Below, one piece after another: positions 1-10,234 of a stretch of 64,000 nucleotides of DNA. This DNA comes from Grimontia indica. Lineage in GTDB: Bacteria > Pseudomonadota > Gammaproteobacteria > Enterobacterales > Vibrionaceae. The position numbers were made by a program, and so were the translations under genes. The stretch covers positions 62,001-126,000 of the forward strand of contig NZ_ANFM02000002.1 of the NCBI RefSeq assembly GCF_000333895.2, in the 5' to 3' direction. Each line of letters starts with the position of its first letter. The first letter of the stretch is position 1. A model generated the notes under the pieces. That model was not told where the DNA came from, did not search any database, and saw only the letters and a list, made by a program, of their open reading frames with translations.

Positions 1-1875
1 CGCGACGGTAACCCATTCGTGACATCAGAAGTCACCCGTGAAGTGCTGCTATTGTCCCGCTGGAAAGCGGCTGACCTTTATCTCGGCGACATTCAGGAGC
101 TCATCAGCGAGCTGTCGATGACCCGCTGTAATGACATGGTTCGCGCCATGGCAGGTGATGAGCACGAACCGTACCGTGCGATCCTGAAATCACTGCGTCA
201 AACACTGACCAATACCCTGGATCACCTGGATGCCCAAATCCATGGCCGCCGTAGCGATGAAAAAGACATTCTGACCAACGTTGACCAACTGTGGACACCG
301 CTTCACGCGTGCTACCAGTCGCTGCATGAATGTGGCATGGGCATCATCGCTGATGGTCTGCTGCTTGATACGCTGCGTCGTATCCGCACCTTCGGTGTTA
401 ACCTCATTAAGCTGGATATCCGTCAGGAAAGCACCCGCCACGCGAATGTGCTGTCTGAAGTGACCCGCACATTGGGCATGGGCGACTACAGCCAGTGGAG
501 CGAGCAGGACAAGCAAGCTTTCCTTATCCGTGAGCTGAGCTCTAAGCGTCCTTTGCTGCCACTTGATTGGGAGCCTTCTGATGAAGTGCAGGAAGTGTTG
601 GATACCTGCCGTATCGTTGCGCAGCAGCCTCGTGAAGCACTGGGCGCCTATGTGATTTCAATGGCGCGCACAGCGTCTGACGTGCTGGCGGTTCACCTTC
701 TTCTAAAAGAGGCAGGCTGCCCGTTCCGCATGGACGTGTGTCCGCTGTTTGAAACCCTGGAAGACCTCAACAATGCCAAGTCTGTGATCAGCCAACTGCT
801 GAGCATCGACTGGTACCGCGGCTTTATTCAAAACTTCCAGATGGTCATGATTGGCTACTCAGACTCCGCCAAAGATGCGGGTGTGATGGCAGCGGGCTGG
901 GCTCAGTATAAAGCCATGGAACAACTGGTTGAGCTGTGTGAAGACGCTGGTGTCGATCTGGTGCTGTTCCACGGCCGTGGTGGTTCTATTGGTCGCGGTG
1001 GTGCACCTGCGCACGCTGCACTGCTGTCCCAGCCTCCTCGTAGTCTGAAAGGCGGTCTGCGAGTGACCGAGCAGGGCGAGATGATCCGCTTCAAACTGGG
1101 TCTACCAGATGTAGCGATTCAGAGCCTGAATCTTTACGCCAGCGCCATTTTGGAAGCGAACCTGTTGCCACCACCAGCACCTAAGCAGGAATGGCGCGAC
1201 CTGATGGAAACGCTGAGTGAAGTTTCCTGTGAGGCTTATCGCGGTGTCGTTCGTGGTCACGAAGACTTTGTTCCTTATTTCCGAGCGACAACACCAGAGT
1301 TGGAACTGGGCAAACTGCCATTGGGCTCGCGTCCGTCGAAACGTAACCCGAATGGTGGCGTAGAAAGCCTTCGCGCTATCCCATGGATTTTCGCATGGAG
1401 TCAGAACCGTCTGCTGCTGCCAGCATGGTTGGGCGCAGGTCAGGCGATTCAATTCTCCATCGACAATGGCCACCTGAAGAATCTTGAAGAGATGTGTCGC
1501 GAATGGCCGTTCTTCTCTACCCGCCTGGGTATGCTGGAAATGGTCTTCACCAAGACCAGCCCTTCGATTTCTCAATACTATGACGAGAAACTGGTGGATG
1601 AATCACTATGGCGACTGGGTGATGAACTGCGAGACCGATTGGCGCAGGACATCAAAGCCGTGCTGATGGTAGAAAACAGCGATCACCTGATGGAGCAAAA
1701 CCCTTGGGGCGCGGAATCTATCCGTCTGCGTAATATCTATGTTGAGCCACTGAACATGCTTCAGGCAGAGCTTTTATGCCGTACGCGTGCGACAGACGAA
1801 GAGAACACTGAGCTTGATGAAGCACTGATGGTGACCATCGCCGGCATAGCCGCAGGTATGCGCAACACCGGATAA
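1..1875 (+). CDS. ppc: phosphoenolpyruvate carboxylase, 5' end outside window
   Basis: Carboxylates PEP with bicarbonate to give oxaloacetate, the anaplerotic feed of the TCA cycle; cytosolic. The frame is open from the first base, so this is the C-terminal ~624 residues of a protein usually near 880. The substrate loop [12 protein letters not shown], the [10 protein letters not shown] lysine motif and the C-terminal end NTG are all present, as in the family. The GTG at position 19 is an internal valine, not a start. It is followed at once by a strong terminator and by aphA, the order found around V. cholerae ppc. No sign of damage in the visible part. Confidence 0.97.
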   Translation, partial: RDGNPFVTSEVTREVLLLSRWKAADLYLGDIQELISELSMTRCNDMVRAMAGDEHEPYRAILKSLRQTLTNTLDHLDAQIHGRRSDEKDILTNVDQLWTPLHACYQSLHECGMGIIADGLLLDTLRRIRTFGVNLIKLDIRQESTRHANVLSEVTRTLGMGDYSQWSEQDKQAFLIRELSSKRPLLPLDWEPSDEVQEVLDTCRIVAQQPREALGAYVISMARTASDVLAVHLLLKEAGCPFRMDVCPLFETLEDLNNAKSVISQLLSIDWYRGFIQNFQMVMIGYSDSAKDAGVMAAGWAQYKAMEQLVELCEDAGVDLVLFHGRGGSIGRGGAPAHAALLSQPPRSLKGGLRVTEQGEMIRFKLGLPDVAIQSLNLYASAILEANLLPPPAPKQEWRDLMETLSEVSCEAYRGVVRGHEDFVPYFRATTPELELGKLPLGSRPSKRNPNGGVESLRAIPWIFAWSQNRLLLPAWLGAGQAIQFSIDNGHLKNLEEMCREWPFFSTRLGMLEMVFTKTSPSISQYYDEKLVDESLWRLGDELRDRLAQDIKAVLMVENSDHLMEQNPWGAESIRLRNIYVEPLNMLQAELLCRTRATDEENTELDEALMVTIAGIAAGMRNTG

Positions 1876-1900
1876 ATGAGAAATTGATTCAAAATTAAGA

Positions 1901-1930
1901 AAGGCTGCCATGTTGCAGCCTTTTTTATTT
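1901..1930 (+). terminator. intrinsic terminator of ppc
   Basis: Perfect 8-bp stem (AAGGCTGC / GCAGCCTT) with a 6-nt loop, followed by a T-rich run, starting 26 nt after the ppc stop codon. Confidence 0.9.
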
Positions 1931-2227
1931 TTGGGGAGCCTTTTTCGATTGTTGTTGCGTTGATAATGTTATTAATATGTTTTCTTGCCTGTTCGTGACG
2001 TTATCGTGACAAAGGTATAGGCAAAACACCGAAGTATAAATAACCGTTTAAGTGTCACTGTACAGCGCTTTTCGCACCACGATTTTTTGGTGCATTGTTG
2101 GCAAGAAGCTATGTATGGACGGCAACGAAAAACGTGTCGATCCGCCCAGTGTTGTGGAAAAAATAAATTCGCCAAAGAGCGGCATCCCAGGGCTAAGGAT
2201 CGCCTTTTAAGATTTTGGATAGAAGAG
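1931..2227 (+). promoter_or_regulatory. aphA upstream region and probable long leader
   Basis: About 300 nt without a gene between the ppc terminator and aphA. Its first ~120 nt are AT-rich and suit a promoter, but I could not fix a -35/-10 pair. In vibrios aphA is controlled here by LuxR/HapR-type regulators and by Qrr sRNAs pairing with the leader (family knowledge). No Qrr match was convincing by eye. A frame open from 2087 runs into aphA, but homology begins only at 2228. Confidence 0.4.
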
Positions 2228-2800
2228 ATGTCACTACCGCACGTAATTCTCACGGTGCTTAGCCACCGCGATGCAACTGGTTATGATATAACCAAAGAGT
2301 TTTCTAACGCTATCGGGCACTTCTGGAAAGCCAGCCACCAACAAGTCTATCGCGAACTCAATAAACTGGCCGATATGGGCGCAGTGAGTTGTCGTTTAGA
2401 ACCACAGGATGGCAAACCTGACAGAAAGGTCTACTCCATCACGGACATTGGTAGACAGAGCCTTTATGAGTGGTTCTTGATGCCTGCAAAACACCCAACC
2501 GACCGCGATGAAGTATCTGCAAAACTACTGACCTGCAGCATTTTCGACCCAGCACCAATGATCGAACATATGCATGCATTGATGGACGAGAGCCGCTTGC
2601 AGCTAAGCCAATACAGGGACATAGAGCGAAGCCAGTACGCTGACTCTGCACTGCTGACCCGAGAAGGCCGTTTGGAGCGACTGACACTGCGCCGCAACAT
2701 TCTTCGCAAAGAAGCATGGTTAACGTGGGCAGAAGAAGTCCTGTTTGAACTCAATGCCATGGAAACCATGTCAATGAGTAAGAAAGTCGTTGCCCAGTAA
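2228..2800 (+). CDS. aphA: PadR-family transcriptional regulator AphA
   Basis: 190 aa. Winged-helix DNA-binding domain of the PadR family at about residues 1-85, then a helical C-terminal dimerisation region rich in Arg and Glu. The N-terminus (MSLPHVILTVLSHRDATGYD) and the block WKASHQQVYRELNKL match Vibrio AphA closely, and the start was chosen because homology begins exactly there; an earlier ATG at 2087 would add 47 unrelated residues. AphA is the low-cell-density master regulator of quorum sensing and, in V. cholerae, activates tcpPH with AphB. The neighbourhood ppc-aphA is conserved. Which targets it controls here cannot be told from the sequence. Confidence 0.9.
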   Translation: MSLPHVILTVLSHRDATGYDITKEFSNAIGHFWKASHQQVYRELNKLADMGAVSCRLEPQDGKPDRKVYSITDIGRQSLYEWFLMPAKHPTDRDEVSAKLLTCSIFDPAPMIEHMHALMDESRLQLSQYRDIERSQYADSALLTREGRLERLTLRRNILRKEAWLTWAEEVLFELNAMETMSMSKKVVAQ

Positions 2801-2818
2801 GGACTTTCCAGAAAAGAC

Positions 2819-2847
2819 AAAACCGTCGCTTTGCGACGGTTTTTTGT
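2819..2847. terminator. terminator between convergent aphA and metF
   Basis: Stem AAACCGTCGC / GCGACGGTTT with a 3-nt loop. There is a T-run on the right for aphA and an A-rich left flank, so it can also end metF transcripts on the other strand. Confidence 0.9.
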
Positions 2848-2870
2848 TTTTGGCTTGTGGACTTTTCATT

Positions 2871-3770
<900 letters not shown>

Positions 3771-3811
3771 CTACTTCGGCAACATCCGACCGAAAAAATC
3801 CTTTAAAGCCG

Positions 3812-3845
3812 ACATCCATATAGACGTCTATATGTCTAGATATTG
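3812..3845 (-). promoter_or_regulatory. MetJ operator (tandem met boxes) of metF
   Basis: Contiguous 8-mers AGACGTCT (3822-3829), ATATGTCT (3830-3837) and a weaker AGATATTG (3838-3845), with a possible fourth half-matching box at 3812-3819. The known MetJ consensus is repeated AGACGTCT. Confidence 0.85.
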
Positions 3846-3952
3846 AATTGCGGGCAATTTAAAGTCAACTTACTTAACTTGAATTTTATTCATGATGATC
3901 ATGTAAGTCTCTCAAGCACAGCACTCAAAAATGAGCGTGCGCGCTTTACCAT

Positions 3953-4219
3953 AGGGGCTGTTGACCTTTGGTGATGATTTTTGCAGCAGTTTGTGGGGGG
4001 TTTATGCAAGGCGGAGGCTTCGATGTGTAGCTAGCCTACATGAGAAGCCGATAACGCAGCAGAAACTCTCCCACAAACGCTGCCCGAAGGGTTCTGCTCT
4101 AAGCGTTTTATGCTTTGTTGAGGTGTATTTGCTTAGAATAACTAGGCGGCACACACCTCGCCGCGCCCAAAACGCTTAGAGCCAGAACAAAATTTAACCA
4201 CCAAAGGTCAACAGCCCCT
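3953..4219. repeat. MITE-like element, 267 bp, 21-bp terminal inverted repeats
   Basis: Both ends read AGGGGCTGTTGACCTTTGGTG inward, a perfect 21-bp inverted repeat. Inside are three further inverted pairs: 3983-3997 with 4070-4083, GGCTTC 4016-4021 with GAAGCC 4044-4049, and a 19/20-nt pair 4091-4109 with 4169-4188. No transposase is encoded; the open frame inside (3961-4179) has no recognisable content. No clear target-site duplication is seen. It lies between the divergent metF promoter and the metL terminator, where it interrupts nothing. Confidence 0.75.
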
Positions 4220-4234
4220 GAGACTTAGGGTACA

Positions 4235-4262
4235 AAAAAGCGGAGGCTAAGCTCCGCTTTTT
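4235..4262 (-). terminator. terminator of the metBL operon
   Basis: 11-bp stem AAAAAGCGGAG / CTCCGCTTTTT with a 6-nt loop, just beyond the metL stop; on the minus strand it ends in a T-run. Confidence 0.9.
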
Positions 4263-4277
4263 CCAGCCGATTTATGG

Positions 4278-6722
4278 CTATTTCAGTAAAGATGCGATGC
4301 GATTCAAGTCAGACAGCAAAGCGCCTGCTGTCACATCACGTCCTGCACCTGGGCCGCGGATAACCAAAGGGTTCTCGCGGTACCACTGACTTTCAATCGC
4401 GAAGATGTTGTCGCAAGGCAGCAGGTTGGCGAGTGGATGCTCTTCAGACAACACTTCAATACCAACACGCGCTTTTCCATCTCGTGAAAGTCTTGCTACA
4501 TAGCGAAGAACGCCCTGCTCTTTTTTCGCCTGCTCAAGCCAATCTTCAAGCGCTTCATCAAGCTGACTGCTGTTATCCAGAAATGCATCGAGCGACAGCG
4601 CAGAAAGTGCCTCAGGTACCAAAGATTGCACCTGCACCTGCTCCGGTTCAATATCCAGACCGGACTCGCGCGCCAGAATCACCAGCTTACGCATCACGTC
4701 TGAGCCACTGAGATCTTCACGTGGGTCAGGTTCGGTCAGACCTTGTTGCCACGCCTGTTCCAAAAGCTCGCTGAACTTGATGTCACCGTTGAATTGCTGG
4801 AACAGCCAAGACAAGGTTCCAGAGAAGATGCCTGAAATCGCAATAATTTGGTCGCCGCTTTCGCGCAAATCACGCACGGCATGGTTCACGGGAAGGCCTG
4901 CACCGACTGTCGCGTTGTAAAGCCAGAAACGACCGGTTTTTGCGAACGCATCCTGAACCTGATGATACAGCTCGCCACTCGCAGAGCCTGCCACCTTATT
5001 GGCAGAGATTAGGTGATAGCCATGCTCGGCCAGATCAGGATATTGCATCGAAAGCGGTGCACTGGCGGTCACGTCCAGCACGACAATATCATCGTAAGGA
5101 TGATTGAGCAGTGCCGTCAGCCAATCGCTCCCTTCATAGGGTTTGGCGACTTCATCAAAACGAGTCATGACGCTATCTGCATCAATACCATCGAAGTCGA
5201 CCCACTGGTTATCACTGTCTTGCACCGAAATCAGCTCAAAGCTCATGCCATGCCGTTTTTCGAGTGCCGCTTTTTGCTCCGCAAACAGGTTCAGCCAACG
5301 GCTACCGATATTGCCTTTACCCAGCAACACCAAACCAATACGACGCTGCGCCTGGAAAAGTGCGCGGTGAATATCTGACACCAACGCCGAAGTGTTCGCT
5401 TTACGCAAGATTGCCGCGATACTGAGGCCACTACCAGATTCGCAGATAAACTCAATCGGTTGGCTGCGAAGCTGTTGATAGAAGCCGTGGCAATGCACAG
5501 GGTTCGCCGTGACACCTGCGCCCACCGCTGCGACCATGCTGTAGCCTTCACGGAGACGGATATCGGCAGGAATGCCGGCGTTTTGCAGTTGCTCCAACAC
5601 GCTGTTCACCACTTCGCCAGTGTAAGCGAGTTGGATACGGTGTTGGTCGGCACTGAATGATGACGCCAGCGGCTGAATTTGATTTCGGGTCAGCAGTCGT
5701 TCGATATCACGTCGCGCGGTATCAAAGTCGTGCGAACGCGGTACATCCAGTTCAAGCAAGCAGACATCACTCAATGAGGTAATGATTTTCGCACCGCGAC
5801 CAGACGCCAGAACGCGTTCAATGCGTGTTGAACCTGACTCTGGGTCATAGCTGCAACGCAGATTCAGGTCGATACAGCTTTGTGCTACTGGCTGAAGCGT
5901 GCGGGTATGAAGCACAGGTGCTGCTAGGCGCGCGAGTTCAGCTGCTTCATCAAGACGCAGCAGTGGTAGCAGGCAGGCATCACCGACAATACGCGGGTCC
6001 GCACTGTACACACCCGCCACATCACTCCAGATGGTCACGCGGCTAACATCTGCCAGTGCACCGATAATGGTTGCTGAGTAATCGGAACCATTACGCCCCA
6101 GCAGCACGGTTTCACCTTCAGTGTTACGTGCCATGAATCCAGTGATCACAATGCGACGTTTGGTGTGCTGAACCAGTTGTTCTTTTAGAAGCGGCCACGA
6201 GCTTGCGCGATCCACCTCTGGCTGTGCGCCACGTTCCGCACGCAGGAAAGAGCGGGAGTCAAGCTTCACGGCTGGTAGCTCAAGTTGGGTCAGCAATGCA
6301 GACAGTAAACGCGCTGACCACACCTCGCCAAAGCCTTGTGCCCATGCTCGTTGCGCTTGGGTCAATGGCTGCTCACCGGCTTGTGCCAGCGTGCTGAAAT
6401 CTTCGTAGAGTTCGTCCACCAGCAGTTGTTTCTGTTCACCTTCAATCAGGTTCTCAATCAAATCCTGCTGGTATTTGCGTAGGCCCTGCAACGCTTCGTG
6501 CGCCAGACGGCCATCTTTCGTTAGCAAATCAAGCCATTCAATCAGGCGGTTCGTAGTCTTGCCGGCTGCAGAAACGACAATAATGTCTGTTTCACTGCTG
6601 TATTGTGCCAGAATGCGTGTGACACGGCGGAAACAATCAGGATCGGCAAGGCTGCTGCCACCGAACTTATGTAACTGTCGGGCTTGCGACTGCTGGGGTG
6701 ATACAACTTCAACCGCGCTCAT
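4278..6722 (-). CDS. metL: bifunctional aspartate kinase / homoserine dehydrogenase II
   Basis: 814 aa, the usual size of MetL. The N-terminal aspartokinase domain opens with HKFGGSSLAD, a central regulatory region follows, and the C-terminal homoserine dehydrogenase begins at VLLGKGNIGSRW (Rossmann loop, about residue 465) with NKVAGSASGELY later. It catalyses the first and third steps from aspartate towards homoserine. Its ATG overlaps the metB stop codon by one base (TAATG), so translation is coupled. Being in the MetJ-controlled metBL operon marks it as the methionine-responsive isozyme rather than ThrA. Confidence 0.96.
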   Translation of the reverse strand: MSAVEVVSPQQSQARQLHKFGGSSLADPDCFRRVTRILAQYSSETDIIVVSAAGKTTNRLIEWLDLLTKDGRLAHEALQGLRKYQQDLIENLIEGEQKQLLVDELYEDFSTLAQAGEQPLTQAQRAWAQGFGEVWSARLLSALLTQLELPAVKLDSRSFLRAERGAQPEVDRASSWPLLKEQLVQHTKRRIVITGFMARNTEGETVLLGRNGSDYSATIIGALADVSRVTIWSDVAGVYSADPRIVGDACLLPLLRLDEAAELARLAAPVLHTRTLQPVAQSCIDLNLRCSYDPESGSTRIERVLASGRGAKIITSLSDVCLLELDVPRSHDFDTARRDIERLLTRNQIQPLASSFSADQHRIQLAYTGEVVNSVLEQLQNAGIPADIRLREGYSMVAAVGAGVTANPVHCHGFYQQLRSQPIEFICESGSGLSIAAILRKANTSALVSDIHRALFQAQRRIGLVLLGKGNIGSRWLNLFAEQKAALEKRHGMSFELISVQDSDNQWVDFDGIDADSVMTRFDEVAKPYEGSDWLTALLNHPYDDIVVLDVTASAPLSMQYPDLAEHGYHLISANKVAGSASGELYHQVQDAFAKTGRFWLYNATVGAGLPVNHAVRDLRESGDQIIAISGIFSGTLSWLFQQFNGDIKFSELLEQAWQQGLTEPDPREDLSGSDVMRKLVILARESGLDIEPEQVQVQSLVPEALSALSLDAFLDNSSQLDEALEDWLEQAKKEQGVLRYVARLSRDGKARVGIEVLSEEHPLANLLPCDNIFAIESQWYRENPLVIRGPGAGRDVTAGALLSDLNRIASLLK

Positions 6723-7885
6723 TACTGGCTCTCTCTTACTCTATCGAATGCTTGTTTCAGGTCGGCAACCAAGTCGGCTTTATCTTCCAGACCGACAGAC
6801 AAGCGAAGCAGTGTGGCTGCCAGGCCCGCTTCTGCCTGCGCTTCGTCCGACATGGCGCGGTGCGTCATTGAGCCTGGATGGGTCACCAGACTTTCCACAC
6901 CACCCAATGATTCCGCCAAAGTGAACAGCTTAAGGGAGGATAGGAAAAGTTTCAGCTCACTTTCATCGCCTTTAAGCTCAAAGCTCAACATTCCGCCAAA
7001 ACCTGATTGTTGTTTCTTCGCAATCTCATGACCCGGGTGCGTTGGCAGCGCCGGATGGTAGATAGTGCTCACCAGAGATTCCTGCTTGAGGTATTCCAGT
7101 ACTTCTGCACTGTTTTCCTCATGCTGGCGCATTCTTGCGTTCAGAGTGCGAAGACCACGTAGTGTCATGTAGCTATCAAATGCGTTACCGGTAGCCCCAA
7201 TGCAGTTACCCCACCATTTGAGCTCTTCATAAAGCTCGGCTTCTTTCGCCACGACAACACCACCGACGGTGTCTGAGTGACCGTTGATAAATTTGGTGGT
7301 CGAGTGAACAACAAAATCTGCGCCTAAGTTTAGTGGCTGCTGCAAAGCGGGGGACAGGAAGGTGTTATCAACCCCTACCCAAGCACCCACAGCTTTGGCT
7401 TTCTCGCAGATGGCTGCAATATCCACCACGCGCAGCAGTGGGTTGGACGGCGTTTCCAACCACACCAACTTGGGGCTCCTCGCCAACGCAGCGTCCAGTG
7501 CAGCTGCGTCGGTTTGGTCTACAAATTCCACCTTGAAAGCGCCTTTCTTTGCACGCGAATCGAACAAACGGTAGGTACCGCCGTAGCAATCGTGCGGGGC
7601 GATAATCAGGTCATCCGGCGAAACCAGTGACAGCAGCAGGTTAATGGCTGCCATGCCGCAGTTAGTGACCACAGCGCCTGAGCCGTTTTCCAGATCGGCC
7701 AATGCTTTTTCCAGCAAAGAGCGGGTTGGGTTGCCACCACGGGCGTAGTCATAAGTTGGCACTTCGCCAAACTCAGGAAATTCGTAATTGGTCGAAAGAT
7801 ACAGTGGAGGCACAACGGCGTGGTGTTGTGAATCTGTGGTGATACCGGTGCGAACGGCGATGGTTGCGGACTTCTTGTCGCTCAT
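6722..7885 (-). CDS. metB: cystathionine gamma-synthase
   Basis: 387 aa. PLP enzyme joining an O-activated homoserine with cysteine to make cystathionine. The PLP lysine lies in HSTTKFINGHSD at residue 198, the E. coli number if translation starts at 7885. That ATG has an AGGGA ribosome site 8-9 nt upstream; an in-frame TTG at 7903 would extend the protein by 6 residues but has no such site. First gene of metBL, divergent from metJ across an array of met boxes, hence expected to be repressed by MetJ. Confidence 0.95.
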   Translation of the reverse strand: MSDKKSATIAVRTGITTDSQHHAVVPPLYLSTNYEFPEFGEVPTYDYARGGNPTRSLLEKALADLENGSGAVVTNCGMAAINLLLSLVSPDDLIIAPHDCYGGTYRLFDSRAKKGAFKVEFVDQTDAAALDAALARSPKLVWLETPSNPLLRVVDIAAICEKAKAVGAWVGVDNTFLSPALQQPLNLGADFVVHSTTKFINGHSDTVGGVVVAKEAELYEELKWWGNCIGATGNAFDSYMTLRGLRTLNARMRQHEENSAEVLEYLKQESLVSTIYHPALPTHPGHEIAKKQQSGFGGMLSFELKGDESELKLFLSSLKLFTLAESLGGVESLVTHPGSMTHRAMSDEAQAEAGLAATLLRLSVGLEDKADLVADLKQAFDRVRESQ

Positions 7886-7984
7886 GGCGTGCTTCCCTGT
7901 CAAAAGATAGATCGTATTCGGCGCAATCTTAGATCAAAACGTGACCTGATTGGTATTTCGTCAACCTTACCCTTTTCAAACGTG

Positions 7985-8024
7985 AGACGTCAACACTTCT
8001 AGACGTCTATATGTCTTTACATAT
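7985..8024. promoter_or_regulatory. MetJ operator array between metB and metJ
   Basis: Five adjoining 8-mers resembling AGACGTCT: AGACGTCA (7985), ACACTTCT (7993), AGACGTCT (8001), ATATGTCT (8009), TTACATAT (8017). Contiguous phasing of 8 bp is what cooperative MetJ binding needs. It probably controls metBL and metJ itself. Confidence 0.85.
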
Positions 8025-8125
8025 AGCAGTTAATATCGCTAGAATTTATGTTTCATCCAACTTGGGCACCTTGTTTCCCGTGTTGGCAGCGATTTTAGAC
8101 CCTAAACTGCTACAGAAGGTGAACA

Positions 8126-8443
8126 ATGGCAGACTGGAATGGCGAATATATTAACCCTTACGCCGAGCACGGTAAAAAGAAAGAGCAGGTCAAGAAAATC
8201 ACCGTTTCTATCCCTCTGAAAGTGCTTAAAATCCTGACAGACGAACGTACCCGTCGCCAGGTCAACAATCTACGCCATGCCACCAACAGTGAATTGCTTT
8301 GTGAAGCATTTCTGCATGCCTACACCGGACAGCCACTGCCAACGGACGACGATATTCGCAAGGATAAAAGCGATAGTGTGCCAGCTGAAGTTAAGCGCAT
8401 TATGAAGGAATTGGGCATTGAGTTTAACGAAGAAGAGTATTGA
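8126..8443 (+). CDS. metJ: methionine repressor MetJ
   Basis: 105 aa, the standard length. Ribbon-helix-helix repressor that uses S-adenosylmethionine as corepressor. The DNA-contacting strand [13 protein letters not shown] lies near residues 23-35, and [20 protein letters not shown] carries the corepressor and dimer helices. Divergent from metB with the met-box array between them. The tail ends in Asn-Glu-Glu-Glu-Tyr, as in other family members. Likely autoregulated. Confidence 0.97.
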   Translation: MADWNGEYINPYAEHGKKKEQVKKITVSIPLKVLKILTDERTRRQVNNLRHATNSELLCEAFLHAYTGQPLPTDDDIRKDKSDSVPAEVKRIMKELGIEFNEEEY

Positions 8444-8473
8444 TTTCGTTAACTTCTCGAAAAGATTCAAACA

Positions 8474-8501
8474 AAAAAACCAGCCGATTGGCTGGTTTTT
8501 T
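8474..8501. terminator. terminator between convergent metJ and malic enzyme gene
   Basis: Stem AAAACCAGCC / GGCTGGTTTT with a 4-nt loop, A-run on the left and T-run on the right; works in both directions. Confidence 0.88.
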
Positions 8502-8519
8502 ATGAGTGTAAAGCCGTCA

Positions 8520-9776
8520 TTACACTTCTTTATCTGCCATGTAGTTTTCCGGCATTTCAATACGCGAGACACCTGAATCTACCGCGGCTTGAGCAACGGC
8601 TTTTGCTACACGCGGCAGCAGGCGCGGATCCATTGGTTTTGGAATGATGTATTCCTTACCAAACTCCAGCTTATCGACACGTGCTGCTTTCAATACGCCT
8701 TCCGGTACCGGCTCCTTCGCCAATGCACGAATAGCTTCTACCGCAGCCAGTTTCATTTCATCGTTGATACGGCTGGCACGAACATCCAGTGCGCCACGGA
8801 AAATGAATGGGAAACAAAGCACATTGTTTACCTGGTTAGGGTAATCGGAACGACCGGTACCCATGATGAGGTCATCACGCACTTCGTGTGCCAGCTCCGG
8901 TTTGATTTCAGGGTCAGGGTTTGAACACGCAAACACGATTGGCTTGTCCGCCATCAGCTTCAGCGCTTCAGGTGGCAATAGATCCGGGCCGGATACACCA
9001 AGGAAAATGTCTGCGCCTTCAATCACGTCTTCCAGCGTGCGCTTGTCCGTGTTGTTGGCAAACAGTTGCTTGTATTCATTGATGTCATCACGACGAGTGT
9101 GAATCACGCCTTTGCGGTCCAGCATGTAGATTTTCTCACGCTGCGCACCGCACTTGATGAGCAGTTCCATACACGCCACTGCAGCAGCACCTGCACCCAG
9201 ACAGATGATGACTGACTCTTTGATGTCTTTGCCCTGAAGCTCAAGCGCATTCAACATACCTGCGGCAGTCACGATCGCGGTACCGTGTTGGTCATCGTGG
9301 AAAACCGGCACATGGCAACGCTCGATGAGCTGCTTTTCAATCTCAAAGCAGTCTGGTGCTTTGATGTCTTCCAGGTTGATACCACCGAAGGTGTCGGAGA
9401 TGTTCGCGACCGTATCGACGAACTCTTCGATAGTGCGGTGTTTCACTTCGATGTCGATAGAATCGAGACCAGCGAAGCGTTTGAACAGCAGTGCTTTACC
9501 TTCCATCACCGGCTTGGAAGCCAGCGGGCCAAGGTTGCCCAGACCGAGGATCGCGGTGCCGTTTGAGATCACTGCAACCATGTTGCCCTTTGCAGTGTAT
9601 TTATAAACGTTGTCGGCATCTTGTGCGATTTCGCGGACGGGTTCAGCAACACCTGGGCTGTACGCCAGCGCCAGATCTTCTACCGTATCAGCGGGTTTGG
9701 AGAGTTCTACGGAGATTTTGCCCGGCACTGGAAATTCATGATAATCCAGCGCCTGTTGGCGTTTGTCTTCAGACAT
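8520..9776 (-). CDS. NAD(P)-dependent malic enzyme, single-domain (maeB-like)
   Basis: 418 aa with the chosen start. Oxidative decarboxylation of malate to pyruvate. It has the malic domain (YSPGVAEP, YTAKGNMVAVISNGT, GLGNLGPLASKPVMEG) and the NAD-binding domain (ICLGAGAAAVAC, FACSNPDPE). Compared with E. coli MaeB (about 760 aa) it lacks the C-terminal phosphotransacetylase-like domain. The start at 9776 has an AGGAA ribosome site; the longer frame to 9878 adds 34 residues without homology. Location beside metJ and rpmE is conserved in Vibrio. NAD versus NADP preference cannot be read reliably. Confidence 0.92.
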   Translation of the reverse strand: MSEDKRQQALDYHEFPVPGKISVELSKPADTVEDLALAYSPGVAEPVREIAQDADNVYKYTAKGNMVAVISNGTAILGLGNLGPLASKPVMEGKALLFKRFAGLDSIDIEVKHRTIEEFVDTVANISDTFGGINLEDIKAPDCFEIEKQLIERCHVPVFHDDQHGTAIVTAAGMLNALELQGKDIKESVIICLGAGAAAVACMELLIKCGAQREKIYMLDRKGVIHTRRDDINEYKQLFANNTDKRTLEDVIEGADIFLGVSGPDLLPPEALKLMADKPIVFACSNPDPEIKPELAHEVRDDLIMGTGRSDYPNQVNNVLCFPFIFRGALDVRASRINDEMKLAAVEAIRALAKEPVPEGVLKAARVDKLEFGKEYIIPKPMDPRLLPRVAKAVAQAAVDSGVSRIEMPENYMADKEV

Positions 9777-10193
9777 GTATTGTTCCTGACTGTAATTGTT
9801 ATTGGCTAAATATAATAAGGGGCCCTCTGCCTGCCCCATTATCTTGCTGACTGCCTTCCCGCAAGCTGGGCATTGCAATCAGCAAGTGGCGGAATTTGCG
9901 CATTCCCATGTTTATCCGGGTTGCATCTTCCCGCTCATTGCCTGTATCTCCACACAGGCAACGACTTATTCCTCTATTGAGTTTAGCGGACTCAAATAAA
10001 AGACAAGTGTCGTCATTTCTTATGACACTTTCAGGTCATTGGGCGGAAGATAAAGGAATTTAAAATGTTAACGCAGCGCGAAAGCCAGAGCTAGTAAGGA
10101 TTGAACCAAGTTGGCAAAACTCGCTTGGATAAACTGTAATAGTCTACCTATACTGAAGGGTGTAAAAGGTCTTACAAGCTGTATCAGGCAACA
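9777..10193. other. intergenic region, malic enzyme upstream / possible small RNA
   Basis: About 420 nt without a convincing protein gene; short frames here have no recognisable product. It must hold the promoter of the malic enzyme gene. On the plus strand TTGGCA (10110-10115) followed 18 nt later by TGTAAT resembles a promoter firing towards the hairpin at 10193-10222, which would give an RNA of roughly 85 nt. This is weak evidence. Confidence 0.3.
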
Positions 10194-10222
10194 AAAAAAG
10201 GGTGCTTACGCACCCTTTTTTA
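10193..10222. terminator. rpmE terminator (bidirectional)
   Basis: Stem AAAAAAGGGTGC / GCACCCTTTTTT with a 4-nt loop, 13 nt beyond the rpmE stop codon on the minus strand; the T-run exists on both strands. Confidence 0.9.
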
Positions 10223-10234
10223 TTAAATTCGCAA

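Noticed and set aside
1102-1575. 157-codon minus-strand frame inside ppc
   Set aside because: Antisense shadow of the PEP carboxylase coding sequence.
2087-2227. Longer start for aphA
   Set aside because: The 47 extra residues match nothing, while homology to AphA starts exactly at MSLPHV with a purine-rich site before it.
3961-4179. 72-codon plus-strand frame inside the MITE-like element
   Set aside because: Sequence is fully explained by inverted repeats; no start context and no recognisable protein.
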